A stretch of DNA of 64,000 nt. It comes from Pampus argenteus. Lineage: Eukaryota; Chordata; Actinopteri; Scombriformes; Stromateidae. Of the stretch, positions 41,901-56,900 are shown one piece after another (the first letter of the stretch is position 1; each line of letters opens with the position of its first letter). A program made the position numbers and the translations under genes. The notes under the pieces were generated by a model. It did not search any database. It had not been told where the DNA came from and worked only from the letters and a program-made list of their open reading frames with translations. The stretch covers positions 19,330,501-19,394,500 of the forward strand of contig CM072864.1 of NCBI GenBank assembly GCA_036937835.1, given 5' to 3'.

Positions 41901-44900
41901 TGTGTTTATAATATTAAGCTTTGGTTGTTCCACATTCTGTGTTTAAGCAAAAATTAAAACTTTGTTTCCATATGAAAAGTTTAAAAAAATTACAGTTGCG
42001 GTTAATTTTTTAAAAATAAATATTGAGTATGTCCTGTGACTTTATTTCAGTTATTTAATTTTCAGCGCCCACTATTAATTTGAGTTTGACACCCCTGACT
42101 GACTCTTAACAGTGTCTGTTCATGCACACAAAGATTTTTATGAGATTATTAAACACATATGAAGCATCTGCAAAATCTGTCTGCAGAAGAGCTTCATGAT
42201 CTACTAATTGATTTGTGTAGTCACTTTAATGAATCACTTTGAATTGTCTTGTTGTTGAAATGTGCTGGTGAGCATAAAAAAAGAAGCTACATTCAACTGT
42301 GATAATGTAATACTGTTCTGCTGGATGCAATTTCCCATTACTCACAAGGTCTGCGAAGATCACGTACTGTATTTATTATGCAGAGGCTCATCCGGCTGCG
42401 CTTGTACACAGGAGGTATCAGTTTTTTGCATTCTTTCTCCCTGTTTTTGAATTCAGTCTTGATTATGTCATTATATGGCAGCCGGGTATTTGCCTCGCAC
42501 TGCCTACGATATCTCCAAGAGCAGGCAAGAAAAGGCGAAGTGTTCAAGGACTGCCGTCTCTGTTTGCTTTCTCTTAGCAGGTTGTCAACAAGTAATCGGT
42601 CTCCATACAAATGATGTTTCAGCCTTAGTCATTTAATTGTTGCTCGTCTGTGTGCGGCGCGTGAAACACAGAAAAGTGATAACAATACGCAGTTCCAATT
42701 AAATTCACTCATGTGTGACTTATACTTGAGGAATTGCTTTCTGCTCCAGTCAGAAGTGTTCAGGACCTTATAGCACCATGTCTGCATTTATGCAAACATA
42801 GCGAGAGGGGTTTTCATGAAAATATGTAAAAGTTAAACTCTGGTCTGTAGCCGCGTTCTAACCAGGTATGAAATTATTGAGGAACCGCAGATGACTCGTG
42901 GTGCATTTCTATCTCCGTAGACAACTAGGTGTATTCTGTTTGCTTTGTGTGCTCGTGGCTTTCGTGAGGAACGAATCGCTCATTCTGTCTTTATTGCTTC
43001 TGTGTTGTGGTAAACAGACTTGGAGAACTTCAAGACTCAGAGAAGAAGTCCAGTGAGGGTCCGTGAAGGTCAAGGAGTGGTCTTGCTGTGTGGCCCACCA
43101 TCCCACTCTGGAGGTAAGATGGCCCGTTAATCATAAGAAGTTTGAATTTCCACCAATATTCAGTATCAGTGAATAGCAGATATGTAGTATATCTGTCCTA
43201 CACAAAAATGTCAGCATGGTGTACTTATCACTTTTCTCATTCTTCATCTGTTGTGAGTTTATCTGGACTAAGTGGTAGTCATGTTTGTCCTCTCTCCCTC
43301 GGATCTCTGTTTGTTTGTGTTGTTGAGGTCAGTGGAGTGAGTCATTTTTTTTCTTTGGGACACTCTGTCCTGTCATCCTGATTTTCAATGCGGCCGAGAA
43401 AGGACGTTGGCATGCAGACTGGAGAGGCTGTCTGTGACTGGGGCCTTGCCAGGCTGAGTAATAGAGTTTCTCTCTATAGGTGCTTTGTTTGCTTCACATC
43501 AGCCCTTTTTGCATCCATGACATTATCAATGGGTGTTAGCATCCAGTGCTATTAACTACCACATAGGGGTCTGGAGATGGGCTTTTTGCTCTCCCAGCCA
43601 GCAAACCTGAATGTAATTCTCCACTGTTGGAGAATCTAGATGCACTGTAACATACTGCACTCAGCAGGGAGGAGAGGAGCTTTCAGCCATTATTTTCAAA
43701 GCTGAGTTTTAAAGAGCACAGTGACAATGGTTTTACTGTAGAAGTATCCATTGGCTTAGATCAAATTATCTTGTCATTTTCATTTTTGGTTTAAAAAAAA
43801 AAACAAGGACTCATTAGTCATATATTTTGTGACAGTTTCCTATTATATTTCACAAGGAAATGACATTAAAATCCAAACAGTTAAGGTATGACATGTCAAA
43901 AAAGCTGTGATCACTTGTTCTTATTTTCAATATTACTATTGATTTGATCATATCAGCTGCCTAAATATAATTATCGCCAGCAGATTGGAATTACTACCAA
44001 CATTTGTTCTCAGGGTGATTGTTTCACGTGTGTACATTTGGTTTTGTTTCACCCAGTCCTTGAGCAACTTAAACAAAGCAAAAAAACATTCTTGATCATG
44101 AGAAAACAAAAGTAGTTAATTTCATAGCCGCATATGTTTTTTAAAACTATGGCTGCTGGATCTTTTGTACATAAATACTGTACATTTATCATTTGGGACA
44201 CAGTTTAGTCACCTAATACGTATACTGCAACTGTATGAAACCATGTTCAGCTGCTGCAATGAGAATTGGGTGTGGTGTTTTTTTTTTTTTTTGTCTTTAT
44301 TACAAAGTCACTTGCAAACAGTAGGTCTACATTTGTAGTACTTTGTTTTGTATATCCTGTGTTGACAAGAAAAGCTGGAATGATGAGCCATATACTTACC
44401 TTTGGCAGCCTCATAGTGTAATGGATTCTCTTTTAGAGACATCCCCTGGTGCAAAGTGCCCGAATACCAACACACTCCAGCCAGCTAACAACAAAACAGC
44501 AGCACTGCCAGGGATGTTGTTTTGTATTAGCGGTATAATGAGAGTGTCATGAATTTTTTTCAAATTTGGGCACAATTTTAATGTAGTAGTTGATATATTA
44601 TTTGCATGGAAACAGCACTGAGTTTCTCACAGTGTCCCATATGCAAAATTATATCCTTCTTTTTAGAAGCTTCTTTGTTATGAAGGCAATCCTGCATGCA
44701 CTATATGAATGTCACAGTTTGTAGCATTATCAACAACTGACAACCTATCGGGTTAGACCGTTTCCTACTGATGGGCACAGGAATTAGTCGATATTGACTG
44801 ACCTCTCCTTGGATCGATTACATGTGCCATGTCCTTTTGGGTAATTTGCATGCAGTACACAAATAGGCTACAAGTGTTGTTTGCGAGCCAGTCAGAAAAG

Positions 44901-47900
44901 GATTTAAGTAACCAACAATTCATTTAGTCACTTGGAAACGTATTGATGTAGTTTAATGAGTCACTTTGAGTTAAGAAAAGAATCTGGATTGTTTGTGTGT
45001 TTAATGAGTGCTGGAGTCAGTGTAGGTTATATCACTTAATTCAGGTCTTTTGTTTTGTGTATATGATGGCTATGTATTATGTATTTCCGTTTTGTACACA
45101 GTCATTAATACAACACTTTTTCCTGGTAGTATAAGGTATTTATATTGGAAGTGTAACTGTTGAAACTGAAGCCAAATAAATGTGATTTAATGTTGATTAA
45201 CATTTAATTTTTTACCAAGGTGTGCAAGGTACAAGCTGCCAAACGGACAATTTTAAATCATAATTTATTTGCAAAAAGGTTGTATAATTAAAGACATACA
45301 GTTAGATACAGTATGTCACACGTATAACAGGCTGCAACAAGAAAGGATACCGTAAGAGAAAAGAAACTATTTTATTTTTAGGTTTGAGAGATTTTTGCAT
45401 TACATATAAAAAGAAAACGAGGCCAAGGAAGGTTTTGACTTAAGGTAATAAAGTAACTTATTCTCACATTTTTAAAACCTGAATAATTAATCACGAGTGC
45501 TGCTCTGCTCTGAAAGAACTGGAAGGATGAATGACCTTGTCCAGAAGTAAAAAATATGCATTTTTAAAACACAGAATATCAAATATCCTATTTGATGGAG
45601 AATCAGTTTATTACATCAACAGCGGTTTGTCATTTAAAATCCTCTGAAACTCTAAATACTAAAATTTAACATCTCTCCATATGAAATCATTTTTTATAAC
45701 CTGCCGTCTGTTACATGCTTAAGAACTCCAGCTGCTTAATTGTGACTAAGATCCTGCACAATATTTGACAATATTTCACAGCAGGGATGTTAATGAAGAA
45801 CCGTGCCACAGTGTGTTTGGGTGAAGGTTTGATTCATTACTGATACTATATCTGGAATCTGTTGTTTTCTGTCTCCAGGGAAATGTAAATAGATTTATTT
45901 GATAATTCTCTTCAATAATTCATGTTCGTCTTGTTTATCGTTTGTTACCGAAACTTGCTGCTTTTTTTTTATTTAGTTCCAATCTCCCGTTGAACTTTTC
46001 CCCCAACTTGACATTGATTATTTAAGACTGGAGTCCTGGAGGGGTTGTCGTCAGTAACCAACACTGTTACATTGCACCTAGCCTGTATCTGTCACATCCG
46101 GTCTGACACAAAGACTTTACCTGCTCCGAAAAAAAAGGAATGATAAGTACAGCCGTGCTAACATAAAATCTGTAGGCCTGTTAAACATTTTTCCATCATC
46201 ATTTTATAATTTGAGGCAGATAAAAACACAAATGTAATACCTTTATGGATGCCACAGAGCCATTTGCAGTGACATTGTTATTGGAGTAAATGAGCCCTCG
46301 TCTACATGAAAATAATGTATTAAATTCAATTTGACAACTATGGCGCAAATGTACGTTTATGCACACTGGGTAGCAAATATCTCTATCTGTTGGCTACAAT
46401 TCTCCTTGAAGATTATGCACAGTAACGTTGGCCCATTCATTTAAGGACAAAGTAGTTCACAGTAATCCTCCACTCAATCCTCAGATTAACACTGCAATGG
46501 AGATAAAATGTTAGCAGTTGTGTGCATGATTACATTACTGATATTTCATGTCACCTAGCCAAAGGTTTTGGGTTTTTTTTACAACATGAGCCAAAATAAT
46601 TCTATAGAATAACAGATGATATTATGAGCATATTAATTATTATTTTTTTTTTTTTTCAGAAACAAGCTGCCTCAATGTATGAGCAATTTTATTTAAAGAT
46701 AATAATAATAAACACCATGGACTTTTGTGAGGCCAAGACGTTCAACCAATATAATGAAATATAATACAAGGCATTTGATATGTGAAATGCATGAGTATCC
46801 GAAACCCAATATGCATTATCAATGCTCAGACTAACTGTCAACTCTAATTTTACTTGGTGAATGGTGATAAATTGCTAATCTTGCTCAAATTCATTCAAAC
46901 TGGGTCGGTTCCCTTCCCTGCTGTTTTTCCTCGTATCAAATAAATGCTGCCAGAGCCTGCTTTTGGACAAGCGACCAGTAATGTACAGACTGCTTTTATT
47001 TATACCATCAGCCCCTTCATTCTTTCTTGTTGTGATGGATCATAGCTGTTCTCTGGAGACCTAGCACAGTGTTCGAAATGATCCATTTTCTGACAATATT
47101 TTCAGCGGCTGTCATCCTATATTATGCCTATTGATGGAGATGTTGAGGATGCCGAGACACTCTTTAGAATGAGTCATTTCCAATTTTCAAACATCTTTGC
47201 TCAAAGGCAAGCCTGACCATACCTGATATGGTGATGATGCATTCAGACCCTTATTTAGACTATATTCTAACTGATTACTAGGGCTGACGGCAAACAATCG
47301 ATTAGTCGTTGGTCGACCAAAAAAATATTAGCTGACTAAAATTCTATTGGTCGATTGGTCGGAGGGAAAAAAACGCGTCTTTTCAAAGGGCTGAATGGCT
47401 TTTAATTTGACGAGTATGATAGAGGAAGTCGCCGTGCCACTAATTTAGTGTTGGCATACACCTTGTCTGGAAGAAGTTATAAAAAAAAATGTTTTAGTTC
47501 TAAAAAAAACACCTGTTGCGGAGTGAGGATGACAGTGCGGCTGCGACAGAACTGAAGAAAACACTTCGTGAGGAAATTGACAAGCGGTGGGAGCTAAACG
47601 ATGAGCTGCACTCCAGCATATACATCAAAGCTGCAGTCTAAAAATTTGCCGTTCAAGGAGGAAGAGAACCGGGACCAGGCATATGTTACGGTGTTGGACT
47701 TGGCTGAGAGTCTGGCCAGCAGTAGAGCCTGCCCAGCACGCCAGCAGTAATGACGACGAACCTGGCCCCGCACCAAAGAGGAAAACGAAAAAGACAGAAG
47801 TGGGACGAGATATCCATGCACCAAACAGAAGAACATAACAGTGAGATGAAACGGTACTTGGAGGATAAAACAAAAGTTGAGTCGGGACCACTATCATGGT

Positions 47901-50900
47901 GGCAAAAAACCGAGGAGCGCTACCCGAAGCTGGCCAGAGCAGCCAAGCGCATTCACTCCATCCCGTCCACGTCCACACCACCGGAGCGCATCTTCTCCAC
48001 GGCCGGCTTCATTGTAAGCAAGACACGGAGTTCACTTCTTATTATCTTCTTATTATTATTATCTTATTTTAGGCCTATACATTGAGTTTTTATTTAATTA
48101 GTTGCCGTTGCGTTGGTCTGTTTATTTGCACTAAGACGTGTTTCAGATTTGCCGATTGCCGGTTGTTAATTATTATTTAATTTTAATAGACTTGTCATTG
48201 GAATCTGATAGCTATCATATTTTATTCGTTATCCTAAATATCAAAAGAAGCGGAAATAAAGTTGTATTAGTTTAAGGCTGTGTTTTATTTTCTTTGTTAC
48301 AATCGTCTTTCATGAACAATGTGTGTGTATCACGTGTTTTAAATAAATATTCATCAGAATGTTAAGAGTCTGCCAGTCTTTCTGATTCATTAGTTTTGAC
48401 ACATCCTGAATACCAGAATCTAAAATAATAATTTGCCCGTGTAACAGACGCAGACTGTGCTGTGCGCAGTGTACTATGTCAGCCAAGGTCCGACTGGGAG
48501 AACTAGACATTCAACTGATTTTTATGTAGGTTAGTTAGGTTATGTAAATCAACCAGGCCTGCATCACATATTTCAGGCAATCAGACAACATAACCATTTT
48601 AAAATGCCTGCATGGTTGAAAATCGCATGAAGGTTACCCTAGCCGTTAGTGGTAAATGCGCAGAGAGACGGCAGCCTCGCAGTTGTGTAACATATCACGT
48701 TATTTTGTTTTTTTTTTTTTTTTTTTTTTTTGGAGGGGGCGGGGCGATTATTCGATTAGTCGGAGTGAATGCACGACCACTGGTCGACCAAGAAAATCCT
48801 TGGTTGAGGACAGCCCTACTGATTACTTACTGATTATTAGTCATTAATGCTAGTGACAGGAACTGTTTTTATATAGTAGAAACTGTATGTATATTATTAC
48901 AGGTGGGAAAAATAGACTGTAACGACTAAAAGATAAGAATAAAAAAAGAATGCAAGACACATGCTCTCATAAAAGGGGGGCAGGATATAATAAGCACAAT
49001 ACAGCCTTAGACAAGGATCTGCCTCATCTCCCCTTTAAAGGAGTTCAATATCCCATCTATGTAATTTTAACCCATCAGACAGCTCCAGGAAATAGTTGCG
49101 TGTGTGTGGCTGGGGATGCTCTACAACTGTACAGCGGTTTTGCACTTTGAAAATGATCAAAATATTGTCAAGCATCCACTGTGATGTGCCGTATTCGCAC
49201 TAGATGTCTGTTTGTGTCATCCTTTGCTTTGAGAGGGTCTGAATGACTGTGGTAAGACTGGGTCCTAATGCATCTGACCTCTTTTCACTAATGGAAGCAG
49301 GCCTTTTAGATTTACTCAAGGCTGAAATCACTTGTTCTCTCCGTGCAATGCATCTATCCCAAAACAGAGGCTGTTCACTGGCTAGTAACAACACATATAG
49401 CTTGCAGGGATTTTTTCCCCCATGTGCGTGACCTAATCCATTTCATAGAGTGAACTTGTTATGTGTTATGAATACAGATATAGGTAGCCCTGGTTAATGG
49501 TTGTCACTGTCAAGGGAACAGACTTGCGAGTACAAACTTTGACACAAGTTGTGCGTATACTTTTATTTGAACCAATACACGCTTGTGCAAAACCCCAATC
49601 GTGATTCACTATGTCCTTGGACTGTCATGTTCCATTTCTCTTCCCTCCTCTCAGATCATTAAGGGGGGAATTGATGCTGCCTGTTCATTATACAAGGGCT
49701 AAATGGAACCACAATGAAAATCTGCCACTCACTGTCACTCATGATTGCATTATTCCATTACAGCCCATCCACAGAAGGCTCTCAAGTCAAATCATCAAGT
49801 ACAACCAATGGTGCTTTCCACTTCCTATTTCCTGCTTCCTGTTTCTCACCATGAATCTTTAACTAACCAATTAGTAACCTCTTTGCTGTTGTTTCAGTTT
49901 GTTGTGCCCTGCACCTTTGGAAGATATTGTTTCAAAAACAGACATCAAATATACATGACCTTGTCAGGATGAGAGCTGGGATGCATTATTTAGAGAAGAG
50001 GAGGATATTACAGCTGTTCCCTCTGTGGGCCTGATGGATCAAACCAAGAAGCTATAGTATATACACACACACACACACAGTCACAGAGGCTAGGATGGGA
50101 ATCATAGAGCAGGAAAAAAATGCATTGAAAATTAAATGCAACTCCACTTATTATCATTGAGTCTATGAAAGTCATCAAAGGTATAGTTCAACATTTTCCG
50201 AAACATGTTCATTGTTTTTTTGACTTTATGGCACTCTCTTTACCACTTCCTCGTGTCTGTAAAAGCCAACTCACTAATTAACATGTTACATTTAACTTTT
50301 TTTAATTTATCCAAAGTGACGACAAACCCGCTCCCAGCCCAGAAACAGTCCAGCACGTAATGCCCCATTTAAAACTGCAAATTGTAATTCTTTCCACTTC
50401 ACAGATTTTTGTAGGGTCCAGTTTTTATGAAAAGCTAAGCTAACCGTCTCCAAAAATCATATTCAGTAAACAGACGCGAGAGTGGTATTGATCTTCTCAT
50501 CCAAACCCTTGGCAAGAAAGCGAATAAGCATATTTTTCTAAAATGTCAAACTATTTATTTATTTCCAAAGCGCATCTCTCAGTGACTGTCAGCAGACGTA
50601 TGAAAATCAACAAATGGGCGATCGCACAAGATTTCATATCTCGTAATGTTTATACACATTGTTCTATTGAACATATGGCAAGTTGTAAAGCAGGAAACAT
50701 GGGCATATTTGGCACTAAACGGAGAGGCAGGTGTGATAACAGTGTGCGGTCCAAGTTCCAATCTCATGTTGTCTTTTTAGGATGATCACAAGGTCAGGTT
50801 GTCCTCCACAAGTCCAACCCACATACAAACAAGTAGTACAGAGCATCCTCATAAACTCATCATCCTCCTAAAGAGTAGAAGTGAAGAATAGTGAGTCAGT

Positions 50901-53900
50901 AAATGAATGTCCATCTCACATCTCAATTATTCCCTGTACTGTAGTGCAGAGTCATCGCTTTAGACAAGTTTTTACCAACAGCCAAGATTGCTTTTGGGAC
51001 AGGGATGCAATATGGTCCAGAGCAATCTATCCTTGTGTCAATATGTCAAAACACCATCATTCCGTTTTATAATGTTGCTGATTGTTAGTGCAAAGCCTCA
51101 CCGACTGCACTCCATTTGGTTGATAGTACTGGGAGTCTTTCCCAGAAGCTTGTTATCATAGATGATGAATAGTAGACTAGGCGGTACCATACTGAATAAT
51201 ATGATCTGACATACATTGGTTTTATTGTGTATTATACTGCTCTTTTTTTCTCACTGTCTCTGTGTTTTTAAATAAATAAATACTAATATGTAATAAATCC
51301 CAAGAAAAAGAACGAACAATAATATATAGAAATATATAGAGAATAGAAAATGAAATGCAGCAGGGCATTGTTAAATGATCGAGTACTAATGCTTTCCTCA
51401 AGGGTTGCAGCTGACAATCATTTTCATTATTGATTAATCTAATGACTATTTTTTTTCAATCCAAATCCAAAATGACTTCAGTGATTAATTGTTGACTATT
51501 AAAACTGTTCCCCAATAATTTATCTGTAGATCATGTATTTCAGCTCTTCTTACAGTATGGATATTTTTGCTACAATGACCACAACCTGAGGCCATTTTCA
51601 AGGCAAAAAACAGCTCTGTGTTAAAGAAATGTGAAGGACTGCATTGGTGGGGGTGTGTTGCTTCAGGTACTGGAGAGAAAATGAAATATTGTTTCAGTAC
51701 AAACGGTACAAATGCGGTGGTCTAATTAAAATTAATGAGGCGGCTGTGTTTTTTGACGCAGTGCTGTCGTTGGCATCCCGATGTCAGTTAGTTTCAGGAG
51801 AGGTACGACTGTTGTAGATCACACATGTCAAACTCTGGCCTGCAGTGTAATTGGCAAGATCATATCAAATGTACATTACAGCTAATACTACAAATCCCAA
51901 AATGCTTTGCCAGTATATCGGCGCGGAGTCACGAATAGCAAGTCCTTCATTTTCTGTTGACAGTCATTAACAACCAGGCTGCAGTCGCATCGTGCAAATT
52001 AACTCCAAAAAACGAAAGATGGACAACAGACAAATGTGCAAATTATTCAAATGTAATTTCTTCTGTGTTTATAATATCGAGCTTTGGTTGTTTCAGCGTC
52101 TGTGTTTAACCAAAACTGAAGTTTGTTTCCATATGAAATAGTTAAACATTACATATCAGTTGCGGTCAACTTTTCCATGAATATTGAGTATGGCCTGTGA
52201 CTTTATTTCAGTTTTTAATTTGGCCCCCTGTGAATTAGAGTTGGACACTACATGTAGATATCCAACGCTCCTGAGAAGCTAATCATTCCTACTCGTAGCA
52301 TTATCGCCCTGACATAGTGAACCTGTGAAACTTTTACCATATTAAGGACATTTATTTAACAGTGAATGAGAGTAGTTGCTTTTCAATTATAAATTGTGTT
52401 TTTAATCATGAAAGGTCTGGTACTCGGTCCAGTCCGCTAATTGCTTTATCCCTGAAGGCATCCACTCAAATTGAAGTGATGAGACTGCTGATGAAGTGCA
52501 CATTATCTGTACATGGGTATAGAGGATGAATAAATACACTATGTGTTTTTTGACGCATACCCAGTGCATCACACCCACTATCTCTGACTTTGTTCACAGA
52601 GCTTACCTTCACATGGATCTTCAATGAGTACCCATCGTTTGTCATCCAGAACACGCGCCGATTCGTGTCCCAGAAGACGGGCAACCTCTACATCGCCAAA
52701 GTGGAACCCTCTGATGTGGGAAACTACACTTGCGTAGTCACCAACACAGTCACCAAAAGCAGTGTTCAAGGACCACCGACGCCTCTAGTGCTGCGGGTTG
52801 ATGGTATGAGACAACTCCATTTGCTATTCATAGGGTACAAAGTAGGAATTCAATAACTTTTGAGAGGGGAAATTTGAAGTTGATTTTTAATACGGCTGAC
52901 TGGATTGGAAAAAGACAAGCGTGAGAGGGCTGCTGTCATCCTACAAGATAGGTTTGCAATTATGCTTTATAGAAGTTTGATGCTGCGTAGAACACCAATA
53001 CAGGCCTGGAGTGTAATTCATAGAAAATAACTGCATTTTAAATCAAATTCCCAGAAATAGTCACCATCAAAATCACCATGTGATATTTTCCCCTTAAGCC
53101 CTTGAACACAGTACATGATTATTATGTCTTTTTTTTTTTTTGCTAACACAATCATAACTTAAACTCTGATTTTGCTTCTTTCTGAACTTTTCGTGGCATC
53201 AATTCTATATTTCTCTTTGCAACTCCAGGTGTGATGGGCGAATACGAGCCAAAGATCGAAGTGCAGTTCCCTGAAGTTGTCCCTGTCGCTAAGAGCTCAA
53301 CTGTCAAGCTGGAATGTTTTGCACTTGGAAAGTATGTCCCACTGTGTATTATTATACCACAATCATAAGTACACCATTAGTTGTTAACTGAACCAATACA
53401 ACACTTCTTGTTCTGTATGCAAGAGTTACAGAGAAGAAACGCTTAATTAGTTAATGTTAATGCCAGTTAATGTTTCAGATTAATTATAGATTGACATGCT
53501 TATATGTGTTTTTTAATATTCACTGACATCATATCTATGTCTTTGACTAAGCTTAAGCAGCAATATAAAACTTTCTCCAGGAGTATTTTTCATTTCGCGG
53601 CCTTGCTGTGTGTTTTCTTTTTCACACCTTTAGCCCAGTGCCAACCATCAGCTGGAGAAGAGTGGATGGAGCCTCTTTTGGCAGGAAGGTGGACATAAAT
53701 AAAGCTAGTGGAGTTTTAGAGATCCCTTACTTCCAGCAGGAGGATGCCGGGATATATGAATGTGTGGCTGAAAACAGCAGAGGAAGAAACTCGGTTAAAG
53801 GAAAGCTGTCTTTCTATGGTGAGTAGGAGGATGGTTTTGCTGGTTTTGATCTGAAACGTACCCTGCTTCACACCTCTCATCTTGGATTAAAAAGAAAAAC

Positions 53901-56900
53901 ACCGAATACCTTTTAAAGTCAGTCCAACATACCATGCACATTTATAGATGTAGAACAAATCTTCTACCCATTGGTTCATAACTTCAGTTAAAACCCCTCA
54001 ATAGTTCCATAGTACCGAGCATGATTGAAAATCTTGCAGAATAAAAGTGTAGTTTTGGTGCGAGTCTAACAAACAGCTTTATTTGTTGTCATGCAGTCTT
54101 GTTGCTTTTATTAGACCCTATATATAACGGCATCATATAGTGGAATATAGTGGCAGTAAATTAACCTATTACCAGTAGTTCATTTCTGACAAGCTCTTTA
54201 TTGTGCCAGCGGCTAACATTGGGCAGTAGCGCACACAGATTTATACCACCTTTCAGGGAGAGGTGATTTTTCCCTCACCAACACTAGGACTTATGGCCCA
54301 TATTCTGAGAAAACTTTTAATGGCCCTTGATGAAGGATTTTTTATAGTTTCTCTCTCCATTATTTTTGCAGTTTATGCATTGATGATGTCTGCCCAGAAG
54401 GCCATGTAGGGATGCGCTTGACTGAAACAATCAAATCCAGATTGTTCTTTTCTGTGAAGGAGGATGTCTTTGATATGATAATACTGTTTTTGTGCAGCAC
54501 ATGTGGGTGAGACGCAGTGCTCACAGTACCTGTAGGTAGGCTGCGGATTAAATATGCGTTACTTTGAAGGGACGTGCCTGTTCATAAAGTATATCATCAC
54601 ACGACAGGCCCCTGACTGCTTAGAGGTCCCAAAACAAGGGGAAATGGTATGATTACGTTATGATCATGTTGAGGTCATCACTTTTTCAGCAACTTTGTGG
54701 TTGTGTGCTGTGTTGGTACTATGTCGCGTGTCCTCTACACTTGTGCTTCATTGTAGTTGTGTGGAAAACATGTTTCTCATTGTAAGATTTAAGTCCCGTC
54801 TCTTTTCAAAGCCAGGCACACTGGCCGGCCGCCAGGTGATAAAAATCTGTAATCTCATTTTAAACTCCCATAGACAGGAGCTTGTGGGACATCCATCAAC
54901 TCTATAGAAGAATAAGAGAATCAATATGGGGATGCGGTGTGGTGTTTGCGACATTGCAACCGATGCTGGCAAAGGAACAATAAGGATGGCTTCTCTTTCA
55001 ATTTCCCTCTTATTTGTCCTTCTGTAATTCTCGGGGATCTATGAAATTAGATCATGGTTTAGCAGTTGGCTGCATTTGAATGTGCTCACAGGGGATCAGA
55101 GTGACTTTGTATAGATGACGTTTGCGTCATGTCTTCCCATCTAATATGTAATCTCTAACGGTCTCATTTGTAATATCGTTAACAGAGTATCGTGTAGTAT
55201 TTGTTTTTTTGTGTCGTGATGGATTTCCGATTCAGTACTGCGTGGTCGCTTCCGAATATATTCATTATACAATTTCTTTTCATAAAAAGGAACATAAAGA
55301 GAGCTTGTTTTTTTAATAACAAAATACCATCTCAATTCTCATATGGGCCTTCTGAAGACTTTGTCTTTGTAAGCTTTTTCTAATTATTTGAGTGAGACAG
55401 AATTTGTCCTTACCAAGTGTAATGTACTTCAGGCACCCCGTGAAGCACTGATAAATAAGCAGCAAGAAACACTGTAATTGGTTTTGGAAAAAAAACAAAA
55501 CACTGTTGTTAGCCTAATGTTTCCAGGTATCTGCCATCTAATGGTTTCATGATTTTGCTTTAAAAGTTGACAGGAACCAAGTGTTCCAATCAACCCCCCC
55601 TAAAAAAAAAAAGAAACAAAACTTTGATTCCCTTTAATGCCCCCAGTGCACATAATGACTGAATTAAACAGTTTCACTCAGAACATTCATAGCCGCATAA
55701 TGACCCAGCGATAGGAGAGACTGTATTTGTACAGAAAACCCTCAGTTAAATCCCTGTGTGTGGGTGAGCATTTTCCCCACTAAAAAGTCCTTGACACCGA
55801 ATGCACCATGGATACTGTTCTAGCTGTAACTCTACTCTCATGTCCCTGAAGAGACATACGATAAAAGGCTGCCACACTAAAGAAAAAAATAATCACATTA
55901 TGATTATTAATATAATTATTAAATGATCAAAGTAACACAGCCCGGCAGGGAGACGGACTGACTCCACTACCTCTTTCCCCTTGACCCTGGCAGGGCGTTC
56001 TGTATTTATGGGGGTGCCTCACAAGAGCCATTAATCTTCTTATACTGTCACCAGAGATTAGGTCCTAGTCATTTATGTGACACCAGCACCACCATCATAA
56101 ATATAGGGGCATTTTCTCTATGGATTTCAAATGTTTCCAAAGACAAAAAGGGGAATTATAACCTGTGTTATTAACTGTTCTGCAGAAAAATAATTACAAC
56201 CCCTTCATTAGTAAGCATCTCAAAAATATATATAATACTGGTTCTTTATAAAATATCTGCATCAAATGGCTAAATCAAGCTGGTTTTACACTTACGGTGA
56301 ACGGTTTCAACCGTTTCTACTATTGATCCATTGATCCTGCCAGTTGTTTTTATTTATTTATTTATTTATTTGTCGAGTAGAGGTCAGCTTTGGGTTAATT
56401 GGTAGTGGATTTATGATTTGTGCCCTTGGATGCTTCTTTAATGAACTAATTGCCCGCTTGGTTGGTTCATTGATTTGTTCTAAAACTGCTGTGTGTTATT
56501 AATGCTCAAGCATTTGTGTAGCGTTAAAGTGTTCATTTACAGTATGTGCTGCTGTGTGACCTTATAGCTGCACCTCACCTGACTGAGAAACCTCAGGATA
56601 TTCAGAAGACTATTGATGACACTCTGGTGTGGGAATGCAAAGCCAGCGCCAAGCCCAAACCCTCTTACCGCTGGCTGAAGAACGGAGAGCCTCTGGACCC
56701 TATGGAGGTATGGGATTTATGTATTTATTTTGATGTTGTTTTTAATGACAAAAAGACACAATAATGACTAATCCTCTTCGAAAGTGCAGCAAAGATGGAA
56801 AGATACCAATTAATTAATTAATTGTGCAGCAACACAACAGTCATCAGATAATCGGTGAAGAGCCTCCACCCCCCCTTAAATATTTTAGTGCCACATATTG

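Larger units (their letters stand above)
34930..43017 (+). other. Contactin intron 4 (8.1 kb)
   Basis: This intron lies between Ig1 and Ig2, phase 1, with gtaagt and GTAAACAG ends. It holds a probable solo LTR (35042-35641), an unexplained open region on the minus strand (35821-36250), a TTC run (37401-37421), a CA run (40338-40358) and a hAT-derived element with a BED-finger remnant (about 41449-42097). Confidence 0.6.
43114..52599 (+). other. Contactin intron 5 (9.5 kb)
   Basis: This is the largest intron in the window and splits Ig2 in phase 1. It carries a hAT transposon with good ends (47279-48818), a CA tract (50061-50079), an interspersed inverted-ended repeat (50181-50555) and a second, shorter copy of the intron 4 hAT-derived repeat (51821-52252). 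The rest is AT-rich with no recognisable gene. Confidence 0.6.

Noticed and set aside
41601..41957. 118-codon plus-strand frame in intron 4 as a host gene
   Set aside because: Its N-terminal part is a hAT transposase remnant inside a repeat; the remainder is non-homologous sequence read in frame.
47625..47981. 118-codon minus-strand frame
   Set aside because: It is the antisense shadow of the hAT transposase remnant.
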